Origin: Tissierella simiarum
GTDB taxonomy: Bacteria > Bacillota > Clostridia > Tissierellales > Tissierellaceae
NCBI RefSeq assembly: GCF_018917865.1
Contig: NZ_JAHLPM010000001.1
Location: 372,001 to 436,000 of the forward strand
DNA: 64,000 nt
Direction of reading: 5' to 3'
Shown here: in pieces, positions 1 through 9,554 of the stretch
How the letters are laid out: each line of letters opens with the position of its first letter
Position numbering within the stretch: position 1 is the stretch's first letter
The notes under the pieces: generated by a model
Told to the model about the DNA's origin: nothing
Databases searched by the model: none
Seen by the model: the letters and a program-made list of their open reading frames with translations, nothing else
Made by a program: the position numbers and the translations under genes

Positions 1-568
1 CTTTTAAAACTAAGCCTTTATCAGTAACTTCTATAACTCCCATTTCTGTAATTATCATATCTACTTCGCCAGCTGCTGTTAATGGAAGGTTACATTTTTT
101 AAGTATCTTATGATTCCCTTTAACAGTATGTTCCATAGCAACAATTACTTTTTTAGCTCCAACCACAAGATCCATAGCTCCACCCATTCCTGGAACCATT
201 TTTCCTGGAATCATCCAGTTAGCTAGATTTCCTTCTCCATCAACTTGTAGAGCTCCTAAAACAGTAAAGTCTACATGACCTCCACGGATAATTCCAAAAG
301 AAGTAGCACTATCAAAGAACATTCCTCCTGGAATAATGCTTGCAGGTTGACCTCCTGCATTAACTATATATGGATCTTCTTGTCCTTCCTTAGGTGCTGG
401 TCCTAATCCTACGAATCCGTTTTCTGATTGGAAAAATACATTAGTTCCTTCTGGTACATAGTTAGCTACTAGCGTTGGTAAACCAATACCTAAATTAACT
501 ACATCCCCATCTTTTAATTCTTTAGCCACTCTCTTAGCAATAAATTCTTTTATTTGATTTTTATCCAT
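1..568 (-). CDS. atoA: CoA transferase subunit B (beta), 3' end cut by window edge
   Basis: This is the beta subunit of a class I CoA transferase (acetoacetate/butyrate type), which moves CoA between acyl-CoA and a free acid in the cytoplasm. About 189 residues are visible; the C-terminus lies beyond base 1. The family catalytic glutamate is in the SENGFVG motif at about residue 49. It starts with ATG at 568, and the stop of the upstream atoD gene shares one base with it (TAATG), so the two subunits are translationally coupled. It is the third gene after thl and atoD. The family is clear; the exact acid substrate (acetoacetate, butyrate, acetate) cannot be read from the sequence. Confidence 0.93.
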   Translation of the reverse strand, partial: MDKNQIKEFIAKRVAKELKDGDVVNLGIGLPTLVANYVPEGTNVFFQSENGFVGLGPAPKEGQEDPYIVNAGGQPASIIPGGMFFDSATSFGIIRGGHVDFTVLGALQVDGEGNLANWMIPGKMVPGMGGAMDLVVGAKKVIVAMEHTVKGNHKILKKCNLPLTAAGEVDMIITEMGVIEVTDKGLVLK

Positions 569-1224
569 TATTTGTCACCTCCATCAACAATATAATTTAC
601 AAATAATCCTGGAGTAACAACATGATTTTGGTCTATTTCTCCAACTTCTACTATCTTATCAGCTTCAACTATAACTAAATCTGCTGCAGCTGCCATTAAT
701 GGATTAAAGTTTCTAGTAGAACCATAGTAAGAAATGTTTCCGTATTTATCTACAGTATTTCCGAATATTAAAGCTACATCTGCTCTTATAGGAAGTTCTA
801 ATAAATAAGTTTTTCCGTCTATCTCAATTTTTTGTTTTCCTTCTTCTATAACAGTACCAACTCCTGTTGGAGTCAATATTCCACCCAAACCAGATCCTCC
901 TGCTCTAACTCTTTCAGCAAGAGTTCCTTGAGGTACTAAATCTACTTCCATTTCTCCTGTATTCATTTGTCTACCTGTTTCAGGGTTTGTCCCAACGTGG
1001 GAAGCTATTAATTTTTTAATTTGCTTATTAACAACTAATTTTCCTACTCCAAGCTCAGGGAATCCTGAATCGTTACAAATCAATGTTAAATCTTTAACTC
1101 CTTTTTCAACCAATGCATCAATAAGTTTATGAGGAGTACCACACGCTAAGAAACCGCCAACCATAATAGTCATACCATCTTTAATATGACTTACAGCTTC
1201 TTCAATGGTTATTACTTTGTTCAT
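568..1224 (-). CDS. atoD: CoA transferase subunit A (alpha)
   Basis: This is the alpha subunit (218 aa) of the same class I CoA transferase. It has the expected N-terminus [10 protein letters not shown] and the glycine-rich [19 protein letters not shown] segment of the CoA-binding fold. The ATG at 1224 follows GGAGGTGGGATTT; a possible GTG nine bases upstream lies inside that ribosome binding site and is unlikely to be the start. It overlaps atoA by one base and lies about 160 bases downstream of the thiolase stop, separated by a stem-loop. In lysine or butyrate fermenters this enzyme activates acetoacetate with CoA from butyryl-CoA; that role here is inferred from the kce-kal genes in the same window. 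Confidence 0.94.
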   Translation of the reverse strand: MNKVITIEEAVSHIKDGMTIMVGGFLACGTPHKLIDALVEKGVKDLTLICNDSGFPELGVGKLVVNKQIKKLIASHVGTNPETGRQMNTGEMEVDLVPQGTLAERVRAGGSGLGGILTPTGVGTVIEEGKQKIEIDGKTYLLELPIRADVALIFGNTVDKYGNISYYGSTRNFNPLMAAAADLVIVEADKIVEVGEIDQNHVVTPGLFVNYIVDGGDK

Positions 1225-1327
1225 AAATCCCACCTCCGTTGTATTGTTTTTACTAAGATCATTATATCAATTTGTGATAAAATAGTCAAAGTTCAAATAT
1301 AAGCTTTATGTCGATTTTTCAGATAAT

Positions 1328-1372
1328 AGGAAGGTTCTTCTGTTAATTTTCTTAGACAAAAGATACCTTCCT
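1328..1372 (-). terminator. Stem-loop between thl and atoD
   Basis: The arms AGGAAGGT and ACCTTCCT pair exactly, about 12 bases after the thiolase stop. No strong T-run follows on the minus strand, so this is more likely a partial terminator or a processing or stabilising hairpin between genes of one operon than a full terminator. Confidence 0.4.
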
Positions 1373-1384
1373 AATTTTATTTAA

Positions 1385-2563
1385 CTATCTTTTTACAACT
1401 AAAGCTATACCTTGACCTCCACCAATGCATAAAGTAGCTAAACCATTCTTAGCATCTCTTTTATCCATTTCGTGTAATAAGCTAACTAAAATTCTAGCTC
1501 CACTTGCTCCTATTGGATGACCTAATGCAATAGCTCCACCATTAACATTAGTTTTTTCTGTATCTAAACCTAATTCTTTTATTACAGATAAAGCTTGAGC
1601 TGCAAAAGCTTCATTAGCTTCTATTAAATCTAAATCTGCTACAGTCATGTTAGCTTTCTCTAAAGCTTTTCTAGTAGCTGGAATTGGTCCTGTTCCCATA
1701 ACTGATGGCTCTACTCCTGCTGAAGCATACGCAGCAATTGTAGCTAACGGTTTAACTCCTAATTCTTCAGCTTTTTCTTTAGACATTACTACTATTGCAG
1801 CTGCTCCGTCATTAATTCCTGAAGCATTTCCTGCAGTTACTGTACCATCTTTTTTAAATGCTGGTCTAAGTTTAGCCATAGATTCTATAGTAGCACCAAA
1901 TCTTGGGTATTCGTCAGTATCAACAACTATCGGATCTCCCTTTCTTTGAGGAATTTCCACTGGAACGATTTCATCTTTAAATTTGCCATTTTTAATAGCT
2001 TCTTCTGCTCTATTTTGGCTAACTAAAGCTAGATTATCTTGTTCTTCTCTTGAAAGATTCCATTTTTCTGCAATGTTTTCTGCAGTAATTCCCATATGGT
2101 AATCATTAAATACATCCCATAGTCCATCTTGTACCATATAGTCTACAATAGATCCATTACCCATTCTTTGTCCCCATCTAGCACTCTTTAGTAAATACGG
2201 AGCTTGAGACATATTTTCTGTTCCACCAGCTAAAACTACATCAGCTTCTCCAGCTAAAATAGCTTGTGCTGCTAATGCTACTGTCTTAAGTCCTGATCCA
2301 CAAACTTTATTTACTGTAAATGATGGTACTTCTACTGGAATACCTGCATGAATTGAAACTTGTCTTGCTACGTTTTGTCCAAGTCCAGCTTGAAGTACAT
2401 TACCAAATATAACTTCATCTACTACATTTGGCTCAATATTAGCTCTTTTCAAAGCTTCTTTAGCAACTATAGTACCTAATTGTACTGCTGAAACATCTTT
2501 AAATTTTCCTCCAAAAGCACCTATAGGAGTTCTAACTGCACTTGCGATAACAACTTCTCTCAT
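1385..2563 (-). CDS. thlA: Acetyl-CoA C-acetyltransferase (thiolase)
   Basis: This degradative/biosynthetic thiolase (392 aa, normal family length) interconverts acetoacetyl-CoA and two acetyl-CoA. The acylated cysteine is in NKVCGSG at about residue 88, the catalytic histidine in [15 protein letters not shown] near residue 350, and the second cysteine in LCIGGGQG near residue 378. The ATG at 2563 follows GGGAGG at good spacing. It heads an operon with atoD and atoA and lies behind a sigma-54 promoter at 2639-2656, so its expression probably depends on RpoN and the activator encoded just upstream. With the CoA transferase it could split acetoacetate to acetyl-CoA. Confidence 0.97.
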   Translation of the reverse strand: MREVVIASAVRTPIGAFGGKFKDVSAVQLGTIVAKEALKRANIEPNVVDEVIFGNVLQAGLGQNVARQVSIHAGIPVEVPSFTVNKVCGSGLKTVALAAQAILAGEADVVLAGGTENMSQAPYLLKSARWGQRMGNGSIVDYMVQDGLWDVFNDYHMGITAENIAEKWNLSREEQDNLALVSQNRAEEAIKNGKFKDEIVPVEIPQRKGDPIVVDTDEYPRFGATIESMAKLRPAFKKDGTVTAGNASGINDGAAAIVVMSKEKAEELGVKPLATIAAYASAGVEPSVMGTGPIPATRKALEKANMTVADLDLIEANEAFAAQALSVIKELGLDTEKTNVNGGAIALGHPIGASGARILVSLLHEMDKRDAKNGLATLCIGGGQGIALVVKR

Positions 2564-2638
2564 CTTTATACCTCCCAGTATTTATATATTTATTTTATTA
2601 TCATGGATTACAGATTGTTTTCCTTTACTCTATTTATA

Positions 2639-2656
2639 TAGCAAATAGCATGCCAA
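2639..2656 (-). promoter_or_regulatory. Sigma-54 (RpoN) promoter of thl-atoDA
   Basis: Read on the minus strand the site is TTGGCATGCTATTTGCTA, a near-consensus -24/-12 element with GG and GC ten bases apart. Transcription would start near 2630, leaving a leader of about 65 bases before thl. The intergenic stretch 2564-2914 holds this promoter and the palindrome at 2756-2779. I see no gene in it. Confidence 0.88.
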
Positions 2657-2755
2657 TATTATTATTAAAATTTTTTTATGAAAATTACTGTAATCCACTG
2701 AATTCTAAAGACAAATAACAGATTGTGATTTTTATAACATATTGATCAAAATACA

Positions 2756-2779
2756 AAGTGTAGATTATTATCTACACTT
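2756..2779. promoter_or_regulatory. 24-bp palindrome, probable activator site for thl
   Basis: The two perfect 10-base arms AAGTGTAGAT and ATCTACACTT are separated by TATT. The centre is about 114 bp upstream of the -24 element, a usual distance for an enhancer site bound by the Fis-type HTH of a sigma-54 activator. It could also be a weak terminator of the activator gene at 2915, but no T-run follows on the minus strand. Confidence 0.6.
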
Positions 2780-2914
2780 CTAAACTTAATGTTACCACAG
2801 CTTAATTGACCTATTGGAAGTATTACATAGACTTTTTCATCAGACATTTTTCTGTAAATTGATGTATCCAAAAGTATACATTTCATAAAAAAATGTAGTC
2901 TTTATTATACACAA

Positions 2915-4327
2915 TTAATAATAATCTTCCATTTCATATTTTTCCATCTTCTTATATAAGGCAGTCCTATGAATTCCTAGCTTTTCCGCTGCCAAGGATT
3001 TATTTCCATTAGTAAGAATCAAAGCCTTTCTTATAGCTTCTTTTTCTGCCTCTCTAATTATATCCTTTAAAGGTTCAACTTCCTCTTTATTACCTAAATT
3101 ATAATTAATTCTATTAAGAACCCTTTCTGGCAAATGTTCAGGTAGAATAAGGGTTTTTGAAGAAAGGTTAATGGCTCTTTCTAAAACATTCCTTAGTTCT
3201 CTAACATTACCTGGCCAACTATATCTTCTAAGAATCTTAATAGTTTCTGGTGATAACTCTTTTTCTTCTGTTCTCATTTCTTTAATTAAATATTCTAAGA
3301 GATTTTCTGCTAACAGGGAAATATCTTCTGGTCTATCTCTTAAAGGTGGAATATCTATAGTTATAACATTTAACCTGTAATATAAATCTTCTCTAAACTT
3401 GCCTTTTCTTATTTCTTCTTCAATATTTTCATTAGTGGCAGCAATCACTCTAGCATCTAAATCAATTTTTTTATTTCCACCAATTCTTTCAAATTCTTTA
3501 GCTTCTAAAACTCTTAAAAGCTTTGCCTGCATTTCCATAGGCATAGTTCCAATTTCGTCTAAAAAAATAGTGCCACCTGTAGCCAATTCAAATTTTCCCG
3601 GCTTTCCTTCTTTTCTGGCTCCAGTAAAAGCTCCACCTTCATAGCCAAATAATTCTGATTCTAATAAATCTCTGGGAATAGCAGCACAGTTAATAGGAAT
3701 AAAGGCTTCTGCTTTTCTATAACTAGCTTTATGAATGGCATGAGCAAACATCTCCTTACCTGTTCCACTTTCACCAGTAATAAGCACAGTAGAATTAGAT
3801 TCAGCTGCCTTCCTGCCTACCTTTTTTAAATATTCCATCTTACCATTACGAGTAATAATACTATCAAAGGAATACCTGGTTCCTTGAATCCTCTCAATTT
3901 CTCCTCTGTATTTATTAATCTTGCTTTGCAAATCCAAAAGTTGATGAGCTAATTCCTTGACTTCACTAACATCCTTAAATAAAACAGTACCTACTCCACC
4001 TATTATCCTACCATTTTTAACTATAGGAATACGGTTAGTAATCATGTCATGACCTTGGATTCTTTGAACATCTCTTAATTCTTTAACTCCTGTCTTAACT
4101 ACAATATGCATTCTAGTGTTTTCAATAACCCCTTCTACAGGCTTTCCAAGGGCATCTTCTTCTTTTATTCCCATTAACTTTTCATAATTCATCTTAACTA
4201 TTTTTCCTTGGTTATCTACCAATACATAACCTTCGTAAGCATAATTAAGTATATCCTCAAGCATATCTAAACTGTCTTTTAGTTCTCTTAACTGAAATTC
4301 TAGTTCTTCTTTGGCTTTCTTCTTCAA
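2915..4327 (-). CDS. PAS-domain sigma-54-dependent transcriptional activator
   Basis: This is an enhancer-binding protein of 470 aa. It has an N-terminal coiled stretch, a PAS domain at about 30-130, and an AAA+ domain with Walker A GESGTGKE (185-192), the sigma-54-contacting GAFTGA loop (232-237) and Walker B GTIFLDEIG. A Fis-type helix-turn-helix (about 427-465) is at the C-terminus. The start is TTG at 4327 behind GAGGTGATAAA. It sits directly upstream of thl-atoDA, whose promoter is sigma-54 type, so it is the obvious activator of that operon. The PAS ligand is unknown. Confidence 0.95.
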   Translation of the reverse strand: MKKKAKEELEFQLRELKDSLDMLEDILNYAYEGYVLVDNQGKIVKMNYEKLMGIKEEDALGKPVEGVIENTRMHIVVKTGVKELRDVQRIQGHDMITNRIPIVKNGRIIGGVGTVLFKDVSEVKELAHQLLDLQSKINKYRGEIERIQGTRYSFDSIITRNGKMEYLKKVGRKAAESNSTVLITGESGTGKEMFAHAIHKASYRKAEAFIPINCAAIPRDLLESELFGYEGGAFTGARKEGKPGKFELATGGTIFLDEIGTMPMEMQAKLLRVLEAKEFERIGGNKKIDLDARVIAATNENIEEEIRKGKFREDLYYRLNVITIDIPPLRDRPEDISLLAENLLEYLIKEMRTEEKELSPETIKILRRYSWPGNVRELRNVLERAINLSSKTLILPEHLPERVLNRINYNLGNKEEVEPLKDIIREAEKEAIRKALILTNGNKSLAAEKLGIHRTALYKKMEKYEMEDYY

Positions 4328-4342
4328 TTTATCACCTCTAAT

Positions 4343-5464
4343 TTAAAGGTTCCAATTTTCAAGAATAATATCTACTATCCTCTCTGAAGCTTTACCATCA
4401 CCATAAGGATTTACTGCATTTGCCATTTTATTATATTCATCTCTATTAGATAATAAAAGATCTAATTCATCAAATATCTTATTATAACTTGTACCTACTA
4501 ATTCAGCTGTTCCAGCTTCTATTCCTTCTGGTCTTTCCGTTTCTTCTCGAACTACAAGTACTGGCTTTCCTAAACTTGGTGCTTCTTCTTGCAGTCCTCC
4601 AGAATCAGTAACTACTATATAAGCTTTTGCCATAAGATTTGTAAAAGGTTCATAATCCAAAGGATCTAATAAATGTATTCTTTTATTACCACTTAAAATC
4701 CTATTAGCTATATCCCTTACCTTTGGATTTAAATGAATTGGAAAAACTACCTCTACATCCTCATGCTTTACCACTATATCTCTAATAGCAGTAAAAATAT
4801 TTTCCATAGGTTGTCCTAAGTTTTCTCTTCTATGGGAAGTCAGTAAAATTACCTTCTTCTCCTTATAATCTAGCTTATTTAATAGAGGTATGTCAAAGGT
4901 ATAATCTTCCTTTACAGCATATTTTAAAGCATCTATTACTGTATTTCCTGTTATAAATATTTTTTCTTCTGGATAATCTTCTTTTAATAAATTTTGTCTG
5001 TTTTTTTCTGTAGGAGCAAAATGATAATCTGTTAAAATTCCAGTTAGTTTTCTATTAGCTTCTTCAGGATAAGGTGAATAAAGATTTCCACTACGTAATC
5101 CTGCTTCCACATGTCCAATTTTTACCCTTTGATAAAAAGCAGCTAAAGCTCCTGCAAAAACTGTAGTAGTATCTCCTTGAACCAATAAAACATCTGGTTT
5201 TTCATCAATTATAACCTTTTCTAAGCCTTCTAAAGCCTTAGTAGTAATCTCTGTTAAAGTTTGTCCATGTTTAAATATATTTAAATCATAATCAGGCTCA
5301 ATTTCAAAAAGATTAAGAACTTGATCAAGCATTTCTCTATGTTGAGCAGTAATACATATTATACTTTCAATTTCTTCTCTTCTTTCCATTTCTTTAACTA
5401 TTGGAGCCATCTTAACTCCTTCAGGCCTAGTTCCAAAAACCGTCATGACTTTTAATTTTTTCAA
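4343..5464 (-). CDS. wecB: UDP-N-acetylglucosamine 2-epimerase (non-hydrolysing)
   Basis: This cytoplasmic enzyme (373 aa) interconverts UDP-GlcNAc and UDP-ManNAc, the precursor for wall teichoic acid linkage units and surface polysaccharides. It opens with the family signature VMTVFGTRPEGVKMAP and has VQGDTTT, HVEAGLRSG and DSGGLQEE motifs. The start is TTG at 5464 behind GGAGAG. It lies 16 bases after wecA/tagO, so the two are cotranscribed and act in the same glycan pathway. The same gene order (upp, then mnaA/wecB) is seen in Bacillus. Confidence 0.96.
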   Translation of the reverse strand: MKKLKVMTVFGTRPEGVKMAPIVKEMERREEIESIICITAQHREMLDQVLNLFEIEPDYDLNIFKHGQTLTEITTKALEGLEKVIIDEKPDVLLVQGDTTTVFAGALAAFYQRVKIGHVEAGLRSGNLYSPYPEEANRKLTGILTDYHFAPTEKNRQNLLKEDYPEEKIFITGNTVIDALKYAVKEDYTFDIPLLNKLDYKEKKVILLTSHRRENLGQPMENIFTAIRDIVVKHEDVEVVFPIHLNPKVRDIANRILSGNKRIHLLDPLDYEPFTNLMAKAYIVVTDSGGLQEEAPSLGKPVLVVREETERPEGIEAGTAELVGTSYNKIFDELDLLLSNRDEYNKMANAVNPYGDGKASERIVDIILENWNL

Positions 5465-5480
5465 TGGTTAATCTCTCCTT

Positions 5481-6509
5481 TTATTTCTTCTTAGATCCAA
5501 ATAACCCCATTTTAATTGCAACAACAACAGTTATAAAAAATAAAACTACTGACAAATATACTGCCTGCTTACTATTATATTTTGCTACTAATACAGCAAA
5601 CAAACCAAATATACCACTTATTCCATAAAGAGTTAATACTGTTTTTCTCTGTGAATATCCTCTATTAAGCAATCTATGATGTAAGTGACCTTTGTCTGCA
5701 GACATTATAGACTGACCATTAAGCAATCTTCTAAATATAGCAAAAGTAGTATCAAAAATGGGTACCCCTAAAATCAGTATAGGAACTATAATAGCTATGG
5801 TAGCAACACTTTTCATTACACCTTCTATGGAGATAGCTGCTAGCATGAAACCTAAGAATAAAGCTCCTGTGTCTCCCATAAATATTTTAGCTGGATTAAA
5901 ATTATAAGGTAAGAATCCTAAACAACTACCAGCTACAATGGCAGATAAAATTATAATATTACCATATCCAAATTTACTAGCTACAAGCATTAAAGATAAA
6001 CTAGAAATCATTGCCACACCTGCAGCTAATCCATCTAATCCGTCGATTAAATTTAAAGTATTCGTTATTCCTACTACCCAAAATAATGTAATAGGTATAG
6101 ATAACCATTTTAAATAAAGTAAGGCGCTTTCACTGGAAAAAGGATTGGTTATAAAATCTACCTTTACATCTCCTAATATAAGGACTAAGCCTGCTGATAA
6201 CTGAAATACAATTTTCATCTTTGGACTTAAGCCTTTTAGATCATCGATAATTCCTGATATAAGAATTATAGTTCCTCCAATAATAATAGAAATTAAACTC
6301 TTATCTATTGGTAGTAAAGTTAATGCTGAAACTACAATGGCAATATATATAGCTACACCTCCCATTAGAGGCATCGGTTTATTATGTACTCGTCTATCAT
6401 CCTTTGGAATATCTATGGCTCCAACTTTAAATGCCAACTTCCTTACAATAGGTGTCATAATTAATGATATAATAACTGCTTCAAAAAACGGTATTATAAA
6501 GTTTTCCAT
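5481..6509 (-). CDS. wecA: Undecaprenyl-phosphate GlcNAc-1-phosphate transferase (TagO/WecA family)
   Basis: This is a polytopic membrane enzyme (342 aa, about ten or eleven transmembrane segments) of the MraY/WecA family. It joins a sugar-1-phosphate from a UDP-sugar to undecaprenyl phosphate, the first step of teichoic acid or other surface glycan synthesis. Visible motifs are DDRRVHNKPMPLMGG at the N-terminus, the NTLNLIDGLDGLAAG and FMGDTGALFLGF catalytic loops, and GHLHHRLLNRG. The ATG at 6509 follows GGAGAG. It is cotranscribed with wecB. It could be named tagO; sugar specificity is inferred. Confidence 0.93.
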   Translation of the reverse strand: MENFIIPFFEAVIISLIMTPIVRKLAFKVGAIDIPKDDRRVHNKPMPLMGGVAIYIAIVVSALTLLPIDKSLISIIIGGTIILISGIIDDLKGLSPKMKIVFQLSAGLVLILGDVKVDFITNPFSSESALLYLKWLSIPITLFWVVGITNTLNLIDGLDGLAAGVAMISSLSLMLVASKFGYGNIIILSAIVAGSCLGFLPYNFNPAKIFMGDTGALFLGFMLAAISIEGVMKSVATIAIIVPILILGVPIFDTTFAIFRRLLNGQSIMSADKGHLHHRLLNRGYSQRKTVLTLYGISGIFGLFAVLVAKYNSKQAVYLSVVLFFITVVVAIKMGLFGSKKK

Positions 6510-6634
6510 GTCCCTTATCTCTCCTTCATTCTAGGTTTCTAGTTAAAATTTTATATTAGAATAGATAATAAGTCAATTAATATCATATATATGAATTTCA
6601 TGGGAAAACAATATAATAAATTATGTAAACTTAT

Positions 6635-6662
6635 AAACTATGTTAATATATTAACATAGTTT
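6635..6662. repeat. 28-bp perfect palindrome upstream of wecA
   Basis: The 14-base arms AAACTATGTTAATA and TATTAACATAGTTT meet without a loop. It lies about 125 bp upstream of the wecA start and about 60 bp before the upp terminator. No T-run follows, so an operator for a dimeric regulator is a fair guess. The half-site AACTATGTTAA recurs at 45604-45614. Confidence 0.5.
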
Positions 6663-6718
6663 TCAAAAATAATAAAGTCTTATTCAATATTTTTATATAA
6701 AAACTTTTAATAAAAAAT

Positions 6719-6746
6719 GAGTAATTAAATCTAGATTTAATTACTC
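6719..6746 (-). terminator. Intrinsic terminator after upp
   Basis: This is a 28-base perfect inverted repeat (arms GAGTAATTAAATCT and AGATTTAATTACTC) flanked by A- and T-runs. On the minus strand it is followed by TTTTTT just after the upp stop. It separates upp from the wecA-wecB unit. Confidence 0.8.
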
Positions 6747-6758
6747 ACTTTTTATTAC

Positions 6759-7433
<675 letters not shown>

Positions 7434-7453
7434 CTATACGATTATATCATAAT

Positions 7454-7891
7454 TTAGCCTTCAATATCACTAATTTTATTTATTCTTCTTTCATGTTTTC
7501 CACCTTGAAATTTTGACTTAAGCCAAACAGATACTATCTCCATGGCTAAATCTCTGCCTATAACTCTTCCTCCCAAGGCTAAAATATTAGCATTATTATG
7601 TTCCATACTCATTCTAGCAGAATAGGTATCGCTACATAAAGCACATCTAATTCCTTTAACTTTATTACATGCTATAGATATACCTATACCTGTGCCACAG
7701 ATCACAATGGCTTTTTCAATTTCTTTAGTCGCTACTGCTTCTGCTACCTTTTTTGCATAATCAGGATAGTCAACTGAATCTATAGTATTTGTACCATAAT
7801 CTACGTATTCAATACCTTCTTCTTTTAGATAATCTTTAATATATTCCTTTAATTCATATCCAGCGTGGTCACTACCTATTCCGATTTTCAT
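7454..7891 (-). CDS. rpiB: Ribose-5-phosphate isomerase B
   Basis: This is a sugar-phosphate isomerase of the LacAB/RpiB family (145 aa). It interconverts ribose-5-phosphate and ribulose-5-phosphate in the pentose phosphate pathway. Motifs are GSDHAGYELK at the N-terminus, the active-site cysteine in VICGTGIGISIACNK, and HNNANILALGGR. The ATG at 7891 follows AGGAGGGC. It is 12 bases after the phosphatase gene and cotranscribed with it. An allose-6-phosphate isomerase activity is possible in this family. Confidence 0.95.
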   Translation of the reverse strand: MKIGIGSDHAGYELKEYIKDYLKEEGIEYVDYGTNTIDSVDYPDYAKKVAEAVATKEIEKAIVICGTGIGISIACNKVKGIRCALCSDTYSARMSMEHNNANILALGGRVIGRDLAMEIVSVWLKSKFQGGKHERRINKISDIEG

Positions 7892-7903
7892 CTAAATGCC
7901 CTC

Positions 7904-8353
7904 CTAATCATTTAATTTAACAATAAGTTGATTTATACTATCAGTAAGTTCATTTTTAGTCCTGCTATAAGCTGCTATACCTCTGCCAAATGGATCTATT
8001 ACATCTCCATCTACTCCATAAGCATATTCTTTTAAAGTAAAAATTTTTTCTTTGGCAAAGGGAAATTTTCTTATAAGAACATCTTTATGGCTATAAGACA
8101 TGGTTATTATTAAGTCTGCTTCTTCCATAAGTTTTTTATGAACTAAACTAGCCCTATGATTAGAAATATCTATACCACTATATTCCATTACCTCTATAGC
8201 TTCTCTAGATGCTTTTTCTCCATCATAGGCAAAAACCCCTGCAGATTTAACCGTTATTTCCATTCCTTTTTTCTCTGCCATATCTCTTAAAATACCCTCA
8301 GCCATAGGACTTCTACAGGTATTCCCCGTACAAACAAATAGTACATTCATCAT
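7904..8353 (-). CDS. ywlE: Low-molecular-weight protein phosphatase, YwlE (arginine phosphatase) type
   Basis: This 149-aa cytoplasmic phosphatase has the P-loop VCTGNTCRSPMAEG at the N-terminus and the general-acid aspartate in the VIDPFGRG loop. The residue after Asn in the P-loop is Thr; in Bacillus YwlE this Thr directs activity to phospho-arginine, whereas classical tyrosine phosphatases have Ile or Leu there. The position between sua5 and rpiB matches ywlE of Bacillus. Either of two adjacent ATG codons (8353 or 8350) could start it behind GGAGAG. The arginine specificity is inferred. Confidence 0.88.
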   Translation of the reverse strand: MMNVLFVCTGNTCRSPMAEGILRDMAEKKGMEITVKSAGVFAYDGEKASREAIEVMEYSGIDISNHRASLVHKKLMEEADLIITMSYSHKDVLIRKFPFAKEKIFTLKEYAYGVDGDVIDPFGRGIAAYSRTKNELTDSINQLIVKLND

Positions 8354-8363
8354 CTTCTCTCCT

Positions 8364-9413
8364 TTATACCTTCCTTACCTTTCCTCCGGCAGCCTTCATC
8401 ATTCTGTTCATAATAGCAGTTCCTATATTAGATAAGTCAATTCCTTCTGCCAATATAATATCTACATTTTCTTCATCAAATAGTCTTATAGTATTAAATA
8501 AATTATGTGCAATAGTTTCTTTGTTTTCTCTACTACCAACTACTTTGACTATACCACTTTTATAAAAACTTTTAGTTTCTTCTGTAGCCATTATGCCCAC
8601 TTTTTTTCCTTCATCCTCATATTTATTGGCATATTCATTTATTTTCTCCACAATATTATCTACACATCCACTAAAAAGAAACATTTCAGCCCTAGGTGCA
8701 TAATGCCTATATTTTTGTCCTGGAGATTTAGGTATAATATTTTCATCTTCTTTTATTATAGTAATATCTTGAGTAATATGAGGGATTACTTCCTTTAAGT
8801 CCTCCAAGGTTACTCCTCCGGGTCTTAGTATCATAGGAATATCTCCTGATAAATCTAATACTGTTGATTCAAGACCTACACCAGTACTCCCACCATCAAT
8901 TATCATATCTATTTTTCCCATTAAATCTTCTATTACATGGGAAGCTAATGTTGGACTGGGTTTTCCCGATAAGTTAGCACTTGGTGCAGCTATAGGCACT
9001 CCTGATAATTCAATTAATTCTAATGCTATGAGATGATTTGGCATTCTTATGGCTACAGTATCTAAACCTGCTGTAATTATATCGGGAACAAGCTGACTCT
9101 TTTTAAATAATATAGTTAAAGGTCCAGGCCAAAATTTCTCCATACATTTTACCGCTATATTAGGTATGTATTCTACCAATTCTTTTACTTGGTCTATAGA
9201 ATAGACATGAAGTATTAAAGGATTGTCTTGAGGTCTTCCTTTAGCTAAAAATATTTTTCTTACTGCTTCTTCATCTAATCCATTGGCACCTAAACCATAA
9301 ACAGTTTCTGTAGGAAAAGCAACTAGTTTACCTTCTTCTATAATATTTGCTGCCTTTAAAATTAAATCTCTTTCTATATTTTCTTTGTTTACCTTTACAA
9401 TTCTTGTTTCCAT
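8364..9413 (-). CDS. sua5: L-threonylcarbamoyladenylate synthase (Sua5/YrdC/YwlC)
   Basis: This enzyme makes threonylcarbamoyl-AMP from threonine, bicarbonate and ATP for the t6A37 modification of ANN-decoding tRNAs. The YrdC domain covers about residues 15-205 (FPTETVYGLGANG, RMPNHLIALELI, SAPSANLSG-like loops). The extra Sua5 C-terminal Rossmann-like domain follows after SPGQKYRHYAPRA, giving the long 349-aa form. The ATG at 9413 follows GGGAGA. It lies ten bases upstream of the phosphatase gene and heads the sua5-ywlE-rpiB-upp set. Confidence 0.96.
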   Translation of the reverse strand: METRIVKVNKENIERDLILKAANIIEEGKLVAFPTETVYGLGANGLDEEAVRKIFLAKGRPQDNPLILHVYSIDQVKELVEYIPNIAVKCMEKFWPGPLTILFKKSQLVPDIITAGLDTVAIRMPNHLIALELIELSGVPIAAPSANLSGKPSPTLASHVIEDLMGKIDMIIDGGSTGVGLESTVLDLSGDIPMILRPGGVTLEDLKEVIPHITQDITIIKEDENIIPKSPGQKYRHYAPRAEMFLFSGCVDNIVEKINEYANKYEDEGKKVGIMATEETKSFYKSGIVKVVGSRENKETIAHNLFNTIRLFDEENVDIILAEGIDLSNIGTAIMNRMMKAAGGKVRKV

Positions 9414-9554
9414 AAATCTCCCTCATTTTCTTTGACCTTCTTCCTATATATTATATATTATTAAGTCAAATTTTAAAAAAGAATTTTTGTAAACAAGAGA
9501 AAGGTTCTTATTTATTTAAAAAATGAATATTCATAAATTATAAGGGGTGAGAAT

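Noticed and set aside
1225-1233. GTG start nine bases upstream of atoD ATG
   Set aside because: It lies inside the GGAGGTG ribosome site; ATG 1224 has proper spacing and gives the family N-terminus.
1647-1949. Open frame on the plus strand inside the thiolase gene
   Set aside because: No ribosome site, no family likeness, and it mirrors the codon pattern of the real minus-strand gene. The same holds for the other antisense frames inside pyrG, capD, nagA, uxuA and the transporter genes.
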